Assembly: GCA_019636445.1 (NCBI GenBank)
Contig: JAHBXO010000054.1
Coordinates: 1-32,376, forward strand
Length of the DNA stretch: 32,376 nt
Direction of reading: 5' to 3'
Source of the DNA: Gemmataceae bacterium
GTDB lineage: Bacteria; Planctomycetota; Planctomycetia; Gemmatales; Gemmataceae
Of this stretch, positions 1 through 8,120 are shown in pieces. A model generated the notes under the pieces. It saw only the letters and a program-made list of their open reading frames with translations, searched no databases and was not told the origin of the DNA. Positions within the stretch are counted from its first letter, which is position 1; each line of letters begins with the position of its first letter. A program made the translations under genes and the position numbers.

Positions 1-8
1 ATACTTTA

Positions 9-1742
9 TTATTCAATACTCGAACCGACGGCCTTCTTTCGGACGAAGGCGCGGGCCGCCTTCAGCATTTCGGCCGCTTCTTTCCGCGTCGTCTCGGAGC
101 GCGATTCGCCCCGGAGCATGAGGGCGATCTCCTCGATCCGGTCCGCTTCGGTCGTCAATTCCTCGATTGTCGTGGTCGTCCGTTTCTGGCCCGATCGCTT
201 CCGGATCGACCAGTGCGCCGCGGCGTAGCTCGCCACCTGCGGCAGGTGGGTCACGCAGAGCACCTGATGCGTTCTGCCGAGCGCCGCCAGCTTTCGCCCC
301 AGCACGTCGCCGAGGCGGCCGCCGACATTGGCGTCGATCTCGTCGAAGACCACGAGCGTGCGGACCGGATCGTGCGCCGCCAGCACGGTTTTGAGCGCGA
401 GCATGGTGCGGGAGAGTTCGCCTCCGGAGGCCACCTTGCGCAGCGGCCGCGCCGGTTCGCCGGGGTTCGCCGTCAGCAGGATCTCCAGTTCGTCGAAACC
501 GTCGGACGGAATCTCGACCAGGAGCGGGTCCTCGCCAATGGTTTTCGTCACGAGGGAAACGTCCAGCTTCGCCCGGCCCATCTGAAGATCGGCGAGGTGC
601 TCCTGCGCCTCGGCCGCGAGCTTCCTCGCGATCGCCGACCGCTTCTTCGAAAGCGCCCCCGCGATCGACTTCACTTCCGCGAAGATCGAATGCAACTCGC
701 GCTCGACGCCGGCGAGGTCGTTCTCTTCCTTGCGGAGCGTCGCCTCGCGTTCGTCCAGCGTCGCGCGATACGCGATCAATTCGCCCGCGGGTTTCTGATA
801 CTTCGCCTCCAGTTTCTTGATCGCCTGCAACCGACGCTCGATGGCATCGAGCCGCTCCGGGTCGGCGGCGTACGTCTCGCTCCGGTCGCGGCAGAAGTCG
901 GCAAGGTCGCGCACTTCCACCTTCACGGCCTCGAGCCGCCGTGCAGTTTCGATCAAGTCCGCATCGTATTTCGACCAGTGGAGCGCGTCCTTGTGGATGC
1001 GGCCGAGCGATTCGAGCACGGAACCGTCGTCGTCGTTGAGTCGCGCGGCCGCGCCGGCGGCGAACGCCGCGAGCGATTGCGCGTGGATCAGTTTTTCCCT
1101 TTCTTTCGGCAGTTCGGCCGCCTCGTTCGGCTGGAGCTGCGCGGCGTCGAGTTCCTCCCGTTCGAAGCGGACGAGCGCGAGTTCGCGGTGCCGCGCCTGT
1201 CTCGCGTCGGAGAGGGTTTTGTGCCGTCGGCGCGATTCGCGGAGCCGATCGGCCGCCGCGGCGTACTGCTTGCGAAGGTCCGTGAGCTTGCCGAACGAAT
1301 CGAGCACTTCCAACTGGTACGCCGGCTGCAGCAGGGAATAGCTCTCGCGCTGGCCGTGGATGTCCACGAGGAGCTCGCCGAGCTTCTTGAGCGTGGCGAT
1401 GGAGACGGGCTGCTCGTTGATCCAGGCGCCGCTGCGCCCGGTCCGGTTGAGTTTCCGGGCGATGACGAGTTCGGCGTCCGCGATCGCATCGTTGAGGATC
1501 GCTTCGACGGCGGCCTTCTGCTCCGGTCGGGCGAATTCGAAACGACCCGACACGCGGAGTTCCTCGGCCCCGGCGCGGATCAGGTCCGCGGAGCCGCGAT
1601 CGCCGAGCAGCAGGCCGAGCGCGCCGAGCAGGAGCGACTTTCCCGCGCCGGTTTCGCCGGTCCAGGCGCCGAAGCCGGAGTCGAGTTCGACACGCACGTC
1701 CTCGATGACGGCGAGGTTCTGCACGGCCAGTTCGCGAAGCAT
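9..1742 (-). CDS. recN: DNA repair protein RecN
   Basis: RecN is an SMC-like cytoplasmic ATPase that acts early in recombinational repair of DNA double-strand breaks. The 577-residue product is about the usual family length. The N-terminus carries the Walker A motif GETGAGKS (residues 29-36) following the typical 'LAVQNLAVIEDV' opening. The middle is a long charged, coiled-coil-like region (about 160-360). The C-terminus has the ABC signature SGGELSR (439-445), the Walker B strand LVVFDE (463-468) and the 'CVTHLPQVAS' switch region typical of RecN. The stop is TAA at 9-11, so the gene is complete, ending just inside the left edge. The start ATG opens directly into the conserved N-terminus. 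It is divergent from the oxidoreductase gene at 1838, with a 95-bp gap. No LexA-type box was recognised in that gap. Confidence 0.97.
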   Translation of the reverse strand: MLRELAVQNLAVIEDVRVELDSGFGAWTGETGAGKSLLLGALGLLLGDRGSADLIRAGAEELRVSGRFEFARPEQKAAVEAILNDAIADAELVIARKLNRTGRSGAWINEQPVSIATLKKLGELLVDIHGQRESYSLLQPAYQLEVLDSFGKLTDLRKQYAAAADRLRESRRRHKTLSDARQARHRELALVRFEREELDAAQLQPNEAAELPKEREKLIHAQSLAAFAAGAAARLNDDDGSVLESLGRIHKDALHWSKYDADLIETARRLEAVKVEVRDLADFCRDRSETYAADPERLDAIERRLQAIKKLEAKYQKPAGELIAYRATLDEREATLRKEENDLAGVERELHSIFAEVKSIAGALSKKRSAIARKLAAEAQEHLADLQMGRAKLDVSLVTKTIGEDPLLVEIPSDGFDELEILLTANPGEPARPLRKVASGGELSRTMLALKTVLAAHDPVRTLVVFDEIDANVGGRLGDVLGRKLAALGRTHQVLCVTHLPQVASYAAAHWSIRKRSGQKRTTTTIEELTTEADRIEEIALMLRGESRSETTRKEAAEMLKAARAFVRKKAVGSSIE

Positions 1743-1837
1743 AACCAGATGTTAGGTCGGTGTCCGTCCGCGTGAAGGGTTGCGGCCCCGCGGCTTCCGC
1801 CGTACCCTAGCAGCACCCGCCGCACCGGACCCTCTCC
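1743..1837. promoter_or_regulatory. Divergent intergenic region between recN and the oxidoreductase gene
   Basis: This 95-bp gap separates two genes that start in opposite directions, so it should hold both promoters. I see no clear -35/-10 pair, no operator palindrome and no inverted repeat. The call rests on gene orientation only. Confidence 0.35.
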
Positions 1838-2839
1838 ATGAACCCACCGAAACTCCGCTGGGGCATCCTCGGCGATGCCGCGATCAACCAACGCCTGCTC
1901 CCCGCCTTCCGGGCGTCCAAAACGGCCGACCTGCGCGCCATCGCCAGCCGATCGCTGGAGAAGGCGCGGGCCGCGAGTGTCCGCGACGGCATCCCGGTCG
2001 CGCACGGCAGCTACCTGGATCTCTTGAAAGATCCGAACGTCGACGCGGTCTACATCCCGCTGCCGAACCACATGCACGACGAATGGACGCGCAAAGCGGC
2101 CGACCACGGCAAGCATATCCTTTGCGAGAAGCCGCTGACCGTGACCGCGCCGGAAGCCGAGAAGCTCGTGGCCTACACGCGATCGAAGGGTGTACGGCTC
2201 ATGGACGGCTTCATGTGGCCGCACCACCCGCGCACCCACAAGATCCGCAAGTTCCTGGACAGCGGCGTCATCGGCGCCATCAAGAAGGTGAACACCGCCT
2301 TCACGTTCAACCTCGCCGGCCTGCCGACCAGCAACATCCGGATGCAGCCCGAAGCCGGCGGCGGCGGACTGCTCGACGTCGGCTGTTACACCACCTACGC
2401 GATCCGCTGGTGGATGGGCGCCGAGCCGGTGAAGGTCTGGGCGACCGCGACCTACGTCAACAACGTGGATGTCGCGATGAGCGGCGTGATGACCTTCGCC
2501 GACGGCCGCACGGCGAACTTCGACTGCGGCTTCACGCATCCCCTGCGCACGTGGGTGGAGATCGTCGGCAGCGAAGCCGTCGTCCGCGTGCCGAACATGT
2601 GGATTCCGGACGACAAGGCCGTGTTCCAGGTGTTCCGGCAGAGGGGGGACTTCGACACGGAGATCGAGGAGATCGCGACGCCGGGCGAGAACCAGATGGT
2701 GCACATGCTGGACGACTTCGCCGCGGCGGTGCGGGAGAAGCGCGAGCCGGTCCCAAACCCGGACGAGGCGGTTAAGTTGGGGCGCGTGATGGACGCGCTG
2801 GCGAAGTCGGCCCGCGAAGGTCGAGAAATCACATTGTAA
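1838..2839 (+). CDS. Gfo/Idh/MocA family NAD(P)-dependent oxidoreductase
   Basis: A 333-residue cytoplasmic protein of the Gfo/Idh/MocA family, which oxidises or reduces sugars, inositols and related compounds with NAD(P). The N-terminal Rossmann fold begins with 'LRWGILGDAAINQRLLPAF', where the usual GxGxxA loop appears as GILGDAAI. The conserved EKP motif is present at residues 97-99 (HILCEKPL), with the lysine expected in catalysis. The C-terminal half contains the family's beta-sheet domain, including 'GGGGLLDVGCYTTYAIRWW', where the D and Y fit the usual Gly-Asp-x-Gly-xH/Y region. There is no signal peptide, unlike the many Tat-exported members in planctomycetes. The substrate cannot be named from sequence. 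Its stop codon lies 5 bp before a 103-bp inverted repeat. Confidence 0.93.
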   Translation: MNPPKLRWGILGDAAINQRLLPAFRASKTADLRAIASRSLEKARAASVRDGIPVAHGSYLDLLKDPNVDAVYIPLPNHMHDEWTRKAADHGKHILCEKPLTVTAPEAEKLVAYTRSKGVRLMDGFMWPHHPRTHKIRKFLDSGVIGAIKKVNTAFTFNLAGLPTSNIRMQPEAGGGGLLDVGCYTTYAIRWWMGAEPVKVWATATYVNNVDVAMSGVMTFADGRTANFDCGFTHPLRTWVEIVGSEAVVRVPNMWIPDDKAVFQVFRQRGDFDTEIEEIATPGENQMVHMLDDFAAAVREKREPVPNPDEAVKLGRVMDALAKSAREGREITL

Positions 2840-2844
2840 AACAT

Positions 2845-2947
2845 GGCCCGCAGATGACGCGGATGGGAGCGCCGATGAAAACCTGATCAGAAGTGTGCTC
2901 AGGTTTTATCATCTTCATCTGCGTCGAAGTCAGCGTCATCGGCGGGC
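2845..2947. repeat. Palindromic repeat element A (family 1, copy 1)
   Basis: A 103-bp imperfect inverted repeat. The left arm begins GGCCCGCAGATGACGCGGAT and the right arm, read on the other strand, begins GCCCGCCGATGACGCTGACT. Both arms continue through GATGAA words to a shared AAAACCTGA core near the loop. The same consensus occurs at 8005-8120. It lies between the stop of the oxidoreductase gene and the start of the SGNH gene, ending about 20 bp before the latter. It may be a REP/MITE-like element or a transcript-end hairpin; no transposase is present. Confidence 0.85.
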
Positions 2948-2966
2948 GATTGTGGAGTTCAACAAT

Positions 2967-3842
2967 ATGTTCCTCGCTCTTTCGATACTCGCCCTCACGC
3001 CCTCCGCGCCGCCGGCCGTGGCGCTCAAGGACGGCGATCGGATCGTCTGGATCGGCAATGCCCTCGCCGAGCGCGAGCAGCGCTACGGGCACTGGGAGAC
3101 CGCCCTCCACTGCAAATTCCCTGAACGCAACCTGACCGTCCGCAACCTCGGCTGGTCCGGCGATACGGTCTATGGAGACGCCCGCGCCGGCTTCGAGGAC
3201 GCCAAGAAGGGCTATGAACGGCTCGTGAGCCTGACGCTCGAACTGAAACCGACGATGATCTTCGTCAGCTACGGCTTGAACGAATCGTTCGACGGGCCAG
3301 CGGGCGTGGCGAAGTTCCAGAAGGGGCTGGAGAAGTTGCTCGATTCGCTCGCTCCGTCGAAGGCGCGGGTGGTCCTCTTCTCGCCGCGGCCGTTCGAGAA
3401 GTCGCGGGCGCTTCCCGATCCGACGGAACGGAACAAGACGCTGCAGCTCTACGTGCAGGCGATCCGCGAAGTCGCCGACAATCGCGGCCACCGATACGCC
3501 GACTTGTTCTTTGCCGGCCTCGACCACCAGAAGAATGCCGAACAGCGCTTCACCGACAACGGCATGCACCTGACCGACGCCGGCTACGAAGCGACGATTC
3601 CGGAATTCCTCTCGGCGCTCGGCCTGACGTGGAGCGGCGAGGAGCCGAAGAAGTTCGAGGCCGTGCGGGCGGCGGTGCGAAAGAAGAACGAACTGTTCTT
3701 CCACCGCTGGCGGCCGCAGAACGAGACGTACCTGTTCGGCTTCCGCAAGCACGAACAGGGCAAGAACGCGAAGGAGATCGTCGAGTTCGACCCGCTGATC
3801 GCAAAGGCGGAGGAAGAGTTGAAGGTGCAATTGGCAAAGTAG
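2967..3842 (+). CDS. Exported SGNH/GDSL-fold protein lacking canonical Ser and Asp
   Basis: A 291-residue SGNH-fold protein. I place the start at 2967 because it opens a Sec-like signal peptide (MFLALSILALTPSAPPAVA) with a GGAG sequence nine bases upstream. The in-frame ATG at 2895 would lie inside the upstream repeat. Fold landmarks are visible: 'DRIVWIGNALAE' (block I, residues about 25-34), 'RNLGWSGDTVYGD' (block II), 'VSYGLNESF' (block III, N105) and 'TDNGMHLTDAGY' (block V, H201). The nucleophile serine position reads Asn31 and the Asp of the DxxH motif reads Asn198, so classical esterase activity is doubtful. The C-terminal 'FFHRWRPQNETYLFGFRKHEQG' segment is one I associate with planctomycete proteins linked to PVC-type dehydrogenases. 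The probable partner is the gene at 4582. Confidence 0.85.
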   Translation: MFLALSILALTPSAPPAVALKDGDRIVWIGNALAEREQRYGHWETALHCKFPERNLTVRNLGWSGDTVYGDARAGFEDAKKGYERLVSLTLELKPTMIFVSYGLNESFDGPAGVAKFQKGLEKLLDSLAPSKARVVLFSPRPFEKSRALPDPTERNKTLQLYVQAIREVADNRGHRYADLFFAGLDHQKNAEQRFTDNGMHLTDAGYEATIPEFLSALGLTWSGEEPKKFEAVRAAVRKKNELFFHRWRPQNETYLFGFRKHEQGKNAKEIVEFDPLIAKAEEELKVQLAK

Positions 3843-3866
3843 TTTACTCTCGCGGCGTGGCGACCA

Positions 3867-4340
3867 ATGAAACCTCGCGTCTTCATCGAGACGACGATTC
3901 CCAGTTATTTGACGGCCTGGGCCAGCACCGATCTCGTCCGGGCGGCGCATCAGAAATTGACCAAGGCATGGTGGGTCGAACGGGAGAAGTACGAACTCTA
4001 CACCTCTCGACTCGTACTCCAAGAATGTGAGGCGGGTGATCCGACTGCGGCGGCCGAACGACTGGCCGCAATCGCGGACATCCCTTTACTCCAGCAATCC
4101 GATGCGGTCGCCGACCTCGCGGAAGCATTGGTTCGGAGCGTGCCGTTGCCGCCAAAGGCGATCTCAGACTCGCTACACATCGCGACCGCCGCGGTACATG
4201 GAATACAATACCTTCTGACGTGGAACTGTACCCATATCGCCAATGTCACTTTGCGACCGCGGATCGAATCCGTTTGCCGCGACGCCGGGTACGAGCCCCC
4301 GCTGATCTGCACGCCCGAGGAGTTGAACGATGGCGGATGA
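3867..4340 (+). CDS. PIN-domain protein, VapC-like toxin family
   Basis: A 157-residue single PIN domain, the fold of VapC-type RNA endonuclease toxins. The opening 'RVFIETTIPSYL' is the variant PIN first strand with Glu8 where most VapCs have Asp. The other metal-binding positions appear as E53 or E55 ('LQECEAGD'), D101 ('ISDSLHIATAA') and N120 ('LLTWNCTHIAN'), where classic PINs have Asp. It begins 24 bp after the SGNH stop and overlaps the next small gene by 11 bp (4330-4340), so the two are surely translated together. The order is toxin first, companion second, the reverse of most vapBC operons. Codons are visibly more A/T-rich than in neighbours, suggesting acquisition. RNase activity is inferred from the family only. 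Confidence 0.85.
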   Translation: MKPRVFIETTIPSYLTAWASTDLVRAAHQKLTKAWWVEREKYELYTSRLVLQECEAGDPTAAAERLAAIADIPLLQQSDAVADLAEALVRSVPLPPKAISDSLHIATAAVHGIQYLLTWNCTHIANVTLRPRIESVCRDAGYEPPLICTPEELNDGG

Positions 4341-4560
4341 AGACATCATTCTCGAGATTCGAGCGATACGCGAGGCGTTTGCCGTGAAGCATGGTTTCGA
4401 TCCGCACGCGATGGTCGCCGAACTTCGGGAGAAGGATGCAAGCGGCGATCGAATCGTGCTTTCGCTCGAACCGCGTCGAGTTCCGTCCTCGAAACTCCCG
4501 ATGGGCGTTGGTTCGATTCCTTCGGCCGCCATAGGACAATCCTCTACCATTCCGAGCTAA
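4330..4560 (+). CDS. Small companion of the PIN protein, putative antitoxin
   Basis: A 76-residue protein. Residues 1-37 ('DEDIILEIRAIREAFAVKHGFDPHAMVAELREK') form a charged, helix-prone segment of a type I recall next to VapC-like PIN genes in cyanobacteria and planctomycetes. The C-terminal half (about 46-76) is rich in Ser, Pro and Gly and probably disordered. The start overlaps the PIN gene end by 11 bp, indicating translational coupling. No helix-turn-helix, AbrB or RHH DNA-binding motif is recognisable, so autoregulation by this protein is not evident. An antitoxin role is inferred from gene position and the recalled pairing. Confidence 0.7.
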   Translation: MADEDIILEIRAIREAFAVKHGFDPHAMVAELREKDASGDRIVLSLEPRRVPSSKLPMGVGSIPSAAIGQSSTIPS

Positions 4561-4581
4561 TTCCACAAGCAATTACGAATC

Positions 4582-7500
4582 ATGCGCACCCTCTCCTTCG
4601 TTGCCATTCTTTTCCTTCCAAGTCTCGCCTTCGCCCAGGCGAACGCTATCGTGCCGGACCCGGACCCGGAGATCGAACGCAAGTCGTTCATCGTCGCGCC
4701 CGGGTTCGAGGTGAACCTGTTCGCCGGCGATCCGCTGCTCGCCAAGCCGCTGCAGATCAACTTCGACCCGGCCGGGCGGCTCTGGGTCTCGTCCAGCGAG
4801 GTCTACCCGCAGATCAAGCCGGGCGAGAAGGCCAACGACAAGATCCTGATCCTCGAAGACACCGACGGTGACGGCAAGGCCGACAAGACGACAGTCTTCG
4901 CCGACGGCCTGCTGATCCCCACCGGCGTCGAACCCGGCGACGGCGGTGCGTACGTCGCCAACAGCACCGAACTCGTCCACCTCAGCGCGAGCAAGCCCGG
5001 CGGTAAGGCAGATCGCGCGCGCGTCCTCCTCTCCGGCTTCGGCACCGAGGACACCCACCACATCATCCACACCTTCCGCTGGGGGCCGGACCAGTCGCTC
5101 TACTTCAATCAATCGATCTACATCCACAGCCACCTCGAAACCCCCCACGGCGTCAAGCGCCTCAACGGCGGCGGCATCTGGCGCTACCGACCCGAGACGG
5201 AGCAACTCGATGTCTTCGTCCGCGGCTTCGTGAACACCTGGGGCCACCACTTCGACAAGTACGGACAATCGCTCATCACCGACGGCGCTTATGGGGAAGG
5301 CGTGAACCACGGCATCCCCGGCGCGTATTACGTCACCGCCGTCGGCGCATCGCGCATCCTTTCCGGGATGAACCCCGGCAGCCCGAAGCACTGCGGCCTC
5401 GAAGTCGTCAGCGGCCGGCACCTGCCCGACGACTGGCAGGGGAACGTCATCACCAACGACTTCCGCGGCCACCGCGTCTGCCGCTTCGTCCTCCGCGACG
5501 CCGCCAGCACCTACGAGTCCCGCGAGATGACGGAGATCATCAAGACGAACCACCCCGCCTTCCGCCCGATCGACGTGAAGATGGGGCCGGACGGAGCGAT
5601 CTACGTCGCCGACTGGTACAACCCGATCATCCAGCACGGCGAGGTGGACTTCCGCGACCCGCGCCGGGACAAGACGCACGGGCGCATCTGGCGGATCACG
5701 GCGAAGGGCCGGCCGCTCGTGCCGAAGCCGAAGCTCGTGGACGCGACGGTGCCGGAACTACTGGAGCAATTGAAGAGTCCGGAAGGCTGGACGCGACAAG
5801 CGGCGAAGCGCGTGCTGAAGGAACGCGGCGCCGACGCCGTGCTGCCGGCACTCGACGCCTGGCTGAAGGCGCTCCCGGCCGACGCGGAGCATGCCCGGCT
5901 CGAAGCCGAGTGGGTGCGGCAGTCGTTCGGCCTTTCGACGATGGCCACGCTCGAACCGCTGTTGAACGCGAAAGACCCGCACGTGCGCTCCGCCGCCGTG
6001 CGCATTGTTTCGGATTCGTGGATGAACCTGAACAAATCCGGCGCCTGGAGCGAGTCGGCTTTGAAGGACGAGCATCCGCAGGTGCGCCTCGAGGCCGTGC
6101 GGGCCGTCGCTGGGTGGAAGCTGCCGACGGCCGTCGAGCACGCCCTCGGCGTGCTGAAGCTGCCGATGGACCCGGTCCTCGACTACGCCCTCTGGCTAAC
6201 GGTACGCGAACTCGAACCCTACTGGCTGCCCGCATTCAAAGACGGCCACATTACACTTGGAGGCGACGCCCGCGCCGTCGCGTTCGCCCTCAACGCCAGC
6301 GGCAACCCCGAAGCCGTCAAGTCCATCGTCCGCCTCGCCGACAACAATGAGGCGACAAAGGAGCAACGCCTCGCGATGTGGCGGTTGCTCGCGCAGATCG
6401 GCGGACCGAACGAAATGACGGCCGTGTTCCAGCGCGGTCTTCCGTTGGCGTCCGACGAGGTGCGCGAGGAACTGCTTGCGATCGTAGAGTCGTCGATCCG
6501 AACGCGGAAGGTCGCGCCGGCCAAGCTCGACGGCTGGGAGGACCTCGCCAAATACATCGACGACCCGAGCCCCGGCATCCGCGCCGCGGCGCTGCGGCTG
6601 ATGGGCCTTGTGAAGTTCGAGCTGTTCCGCAAGGATCTGCAGGTTCGCGCCGGAGACGCGAAGGTCGCCCCGGCCGAGCGCGCCGCCGCGTTCGACGGGA
6701 TCGTGTCTCTCGGCGGAGCGAAGACGAACGAGTTCCTGGCCAAAATGTCGGCGAAGGAGCAACCCGTGCTCACTCGCCGGCTGGCGGCACAGTCGCTCGC
6801 GGGCGTCGACCTCGCCGCGGCGGCGAAGGCCTCTGCGGATATCCTTGCCGCGTCCGACGGCAAGGACGACCCGACCGACCTCTACATGGCGTTCATCGCC
6901 CGCAAGGGCGGCCCGGCCGCGCTCGCCAAGGCGTTCAAGGACGCGAAGCTCTCCGCCGACGTCGCCAAGGTCGGCCTTCGCTCGATCCGCTCCTCGTCCC
7001 AGAACCTTCCGGACCTCGTCGCGGCGATCACGAAGGCCGGGAACCTCGGCGCCGCCCGCAAGGAACCGACCGCCGACGAAGTGAAGCAGTACGTCGCCGA
7101 CGTGCTCAAGTCCGGCGACCCGGCTCGCGGCGAGGCGATCTACCGACGCAAGGAACTCCAGTGCCTGAACTGCCACGCCATCGCCGGTAGCGGCGGGCAG
7201 GTCGGCCCGGATATGACCAGCATCGGCGCGAGCGCCCAACCGGACTACCTCGTCGAGTCGCTGCTGATCCCCAACAAGGCCGTGAAGGAGGGCTACCACG
7301 CCATCGAGGTGAACCGCCTCTCCGGGCAGGTCGTCAGCGGGATCAAGCTCCGCGAATCGCCGAAGGAACTGGTGATCCGCAATGCCGAGGACAAGGAGAT
7401 CGCCATTCCGATCGACGACATCGACACGCGGAAGCAGACGCGTTCCATCATGCCCGACGGCCTGACCGACCCGCTCACCCGGCAGGAGTTCGTCGACCTC

Positions 7501-8001
7501 GCGCGCTTCCTCTCGGAACTCGGCAAGGTCGGCCCGTACGCCCCCAGCACGGCGCGCCTCGTCCGACGCTGGCAATACCTCGACCCGACGCCGGCCGCAA
7601 CGAACCTCTTCCGCCGCAACCGCGTGACGAGCGCCGTCGAGAAACCGAACGATTTCCCCTGGATCGCTAGCTACGCGAAAGTGTCAGGCGACTTGCCGCT
7701 CGCCGAGATCCCGCGCTTCGTCGTCTGGAACGGCTCCGACCCGCTCTCCGTCGTGCGCTTCCAGTTGAACGCAACCGTCGGCGGTCCGGCCGCAATCAAG
7801 CTCAACGGCGTCGAGGGCCTCTCAATCTACGTCGGCGAAACCTCCGTCGAGGCGAAGGGCGAAACCGCATTCGAGGTGAAGCCCGGCCCGACGACAGTGA
7901 CGGTCGTGGTCGATCGCTCGAAACGGAAGACCGATTTGCGAGTTGAACTCGTCGACGTGGCCAACTCACCGGCCCGCGTCGCCGTGGTCGGTGGGAAGTA
8001 A
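4582..8001 (+). CDS. PVC-type heme-binding (CxxCH) dehydrogenase with HEAT repeats and cytochrome c domain
   Basis: A 1139-residue exported protein of the large planctomycete membrane-bound-dehydrogenase/cytochrome family. Parts in order: a Sec signal peptide (MRTLSFVAILFLPSLAFAQA); a beta-propeller dehydrogenase-like domain (about 30-375) with a calcium-type loop 'DTDGDGKADKT' near residue 93; HEAT-like helical repeats (about 390-820); a cytochrome c domain with the heme-attachment motif CLNCH (Cys861, Cys864, His865) and a likely axial Met in 'GPDM'; and a C-terminal beta-rich domain. The family is thought to oxidise sugars or related substrates outside the cytoplasm and pass electrons to heme; the substrate here is unknown. 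It follows the putative antitoxin by 21 bp with no evident Shine-Dalgarno. In related genomes, as I recall, SGNH and this domain set can be adjacent or fused, which fits the SGNH gene at 2967. Confidence 0.92.
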   Translation: MRTLSFVAILFLPSLAFAQANAIVPDPDPEIERKSFIVAPGFEVNLFAGDPLLAKPLQINFDPAGRLWVSSSEVYPQIKPGEKANDKILILEDTDGDGKADKTTVFADGLLIPTGVEPGDGGAYVANSTELVHLSASKPGGKADRARVLLSGFGTEDTHHIIHTFRWGPDQSLYFNQSIYIHSHLETPHGVKRLNGGGIWRYRPETEQLDVFVRGFVNTWGHHFDKYGQSLITDGAYGEGVNHGIPGAYYVTAVGASRILSGMNPGSPKHCGLEVVSGRHLPDDWQGNVITNDFRGHRVCRFVLRDAASTYESREMTEIIKTNHPAFRPIDVKMGPDGAIYVADWYNPIIQHGEVDFRDPRRDKTHGRIWRITAKGRPLVPKPKLVDATVPELLEQLKSPEGWTRQAAKRVLKERGADAVLPALDAWLKALPADAEHARLEAEWVRQSFGLSTMATLEPLLNAKDPHVRSAAVRIVSDSWMNLNKSGAWSESALKDEHPQVRLEAVRAVAGWKLPTAVEHALGVLKLPMDPVLDYALWLTVRELEPYWLPAFKDGHITLGGDARAVAFALNASGNPEAVKSIVRLADNNEATKEQRLAMWRLLAQIGGPNEMTAVFQRGLPLASDEVREELLAIVESSIRTRKVAPAKLDGWEDLAKYIDDPSPGIRAAALRLMGLVKFELFRKDLQVRAGDAKVAPAERAAAFDGIVSLGGAKTNEFLAKMSAKEQPVLTRRLAAQSLAGVDLAAAAKASADILAASDGKDDPTDLYMAFIARKGGPAALAKAFKDAKLSADVAKVGLRSIRSSSQNLPDLVAAITKAGNLGAARKEPTADEVKQYVADVLKSGDPARGEAIYRRKELQCLNCHAIAGSGGQVGPDMTSIGASAQPDYLVESLLIPNKAVKEGYHAIEVNRLSGQVVSGIKLRESPKELVIRNAEDKEIAIPIDDIDTRKQTRSIMPDGLTDPLTRQEFVDLARFLSELGKVGPYAPSTARLVRRWQYLDPTPAATNLFRRNRVTSAVEKPNDFPWIASYAKVSGDLPLAEIPRFVVWNGSDPLSVVRFQLNATVGGPAAIKLNGVEGLSIYVGETSVEAKGETAFEVKPGPTTVTVVVDRSKRKTDLRVELVDVANSPARVAVVGGK

Positions 8002-8004
8002 GAT

Positions 8005-8120
8005 TGGCCCGCAGATGACGCAGATCGGAAGACGCAGATTGAAGATGATTCGAGGCGGAAAGCGAATTCTGTTTTCATCATCTTCATCAGCGTCCGAAAG
8101 TCCGCGTCATCAGCGGGCCA
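8005..8120. repeat. Palindromic repeat element B (family 1, copy 2)
   Basis: A 116-bp inverted repeat with TGGCCCGC at the left end and GCGGGCCA at the right end. The left arm reads TGGCCCGCAGATGACGCAGA and the right arm on the other strand reads TGGCCCGCTGATGACGCGGA. Both then contain a GACGC-GAT word and GAAGATGAT. It matches element A at 2845-2947. It fills the gap between the convergent PVC cytochrome and RraA-like genes. Its right end overlaps the last codons and TGA stop of the RraA-like gene (8110-8120). Confidence 0.88.

Noticed and set aside
213..1775. A 520-codon plus-strand frame opposite recN
   Set aside because: It is the antisense shadow of recN, with no recognisable domain and highly biased Arg/Glu composition.
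6196..7575. A 459-codon minus-strand frame, with others at 4573-5679, opposite the PVC cytochrome gene
   Set aside because: They lie wholly antisense to a gene with signal peptide, propeller, HEAT repeats and CLNCH motif, and have no domain of their own.
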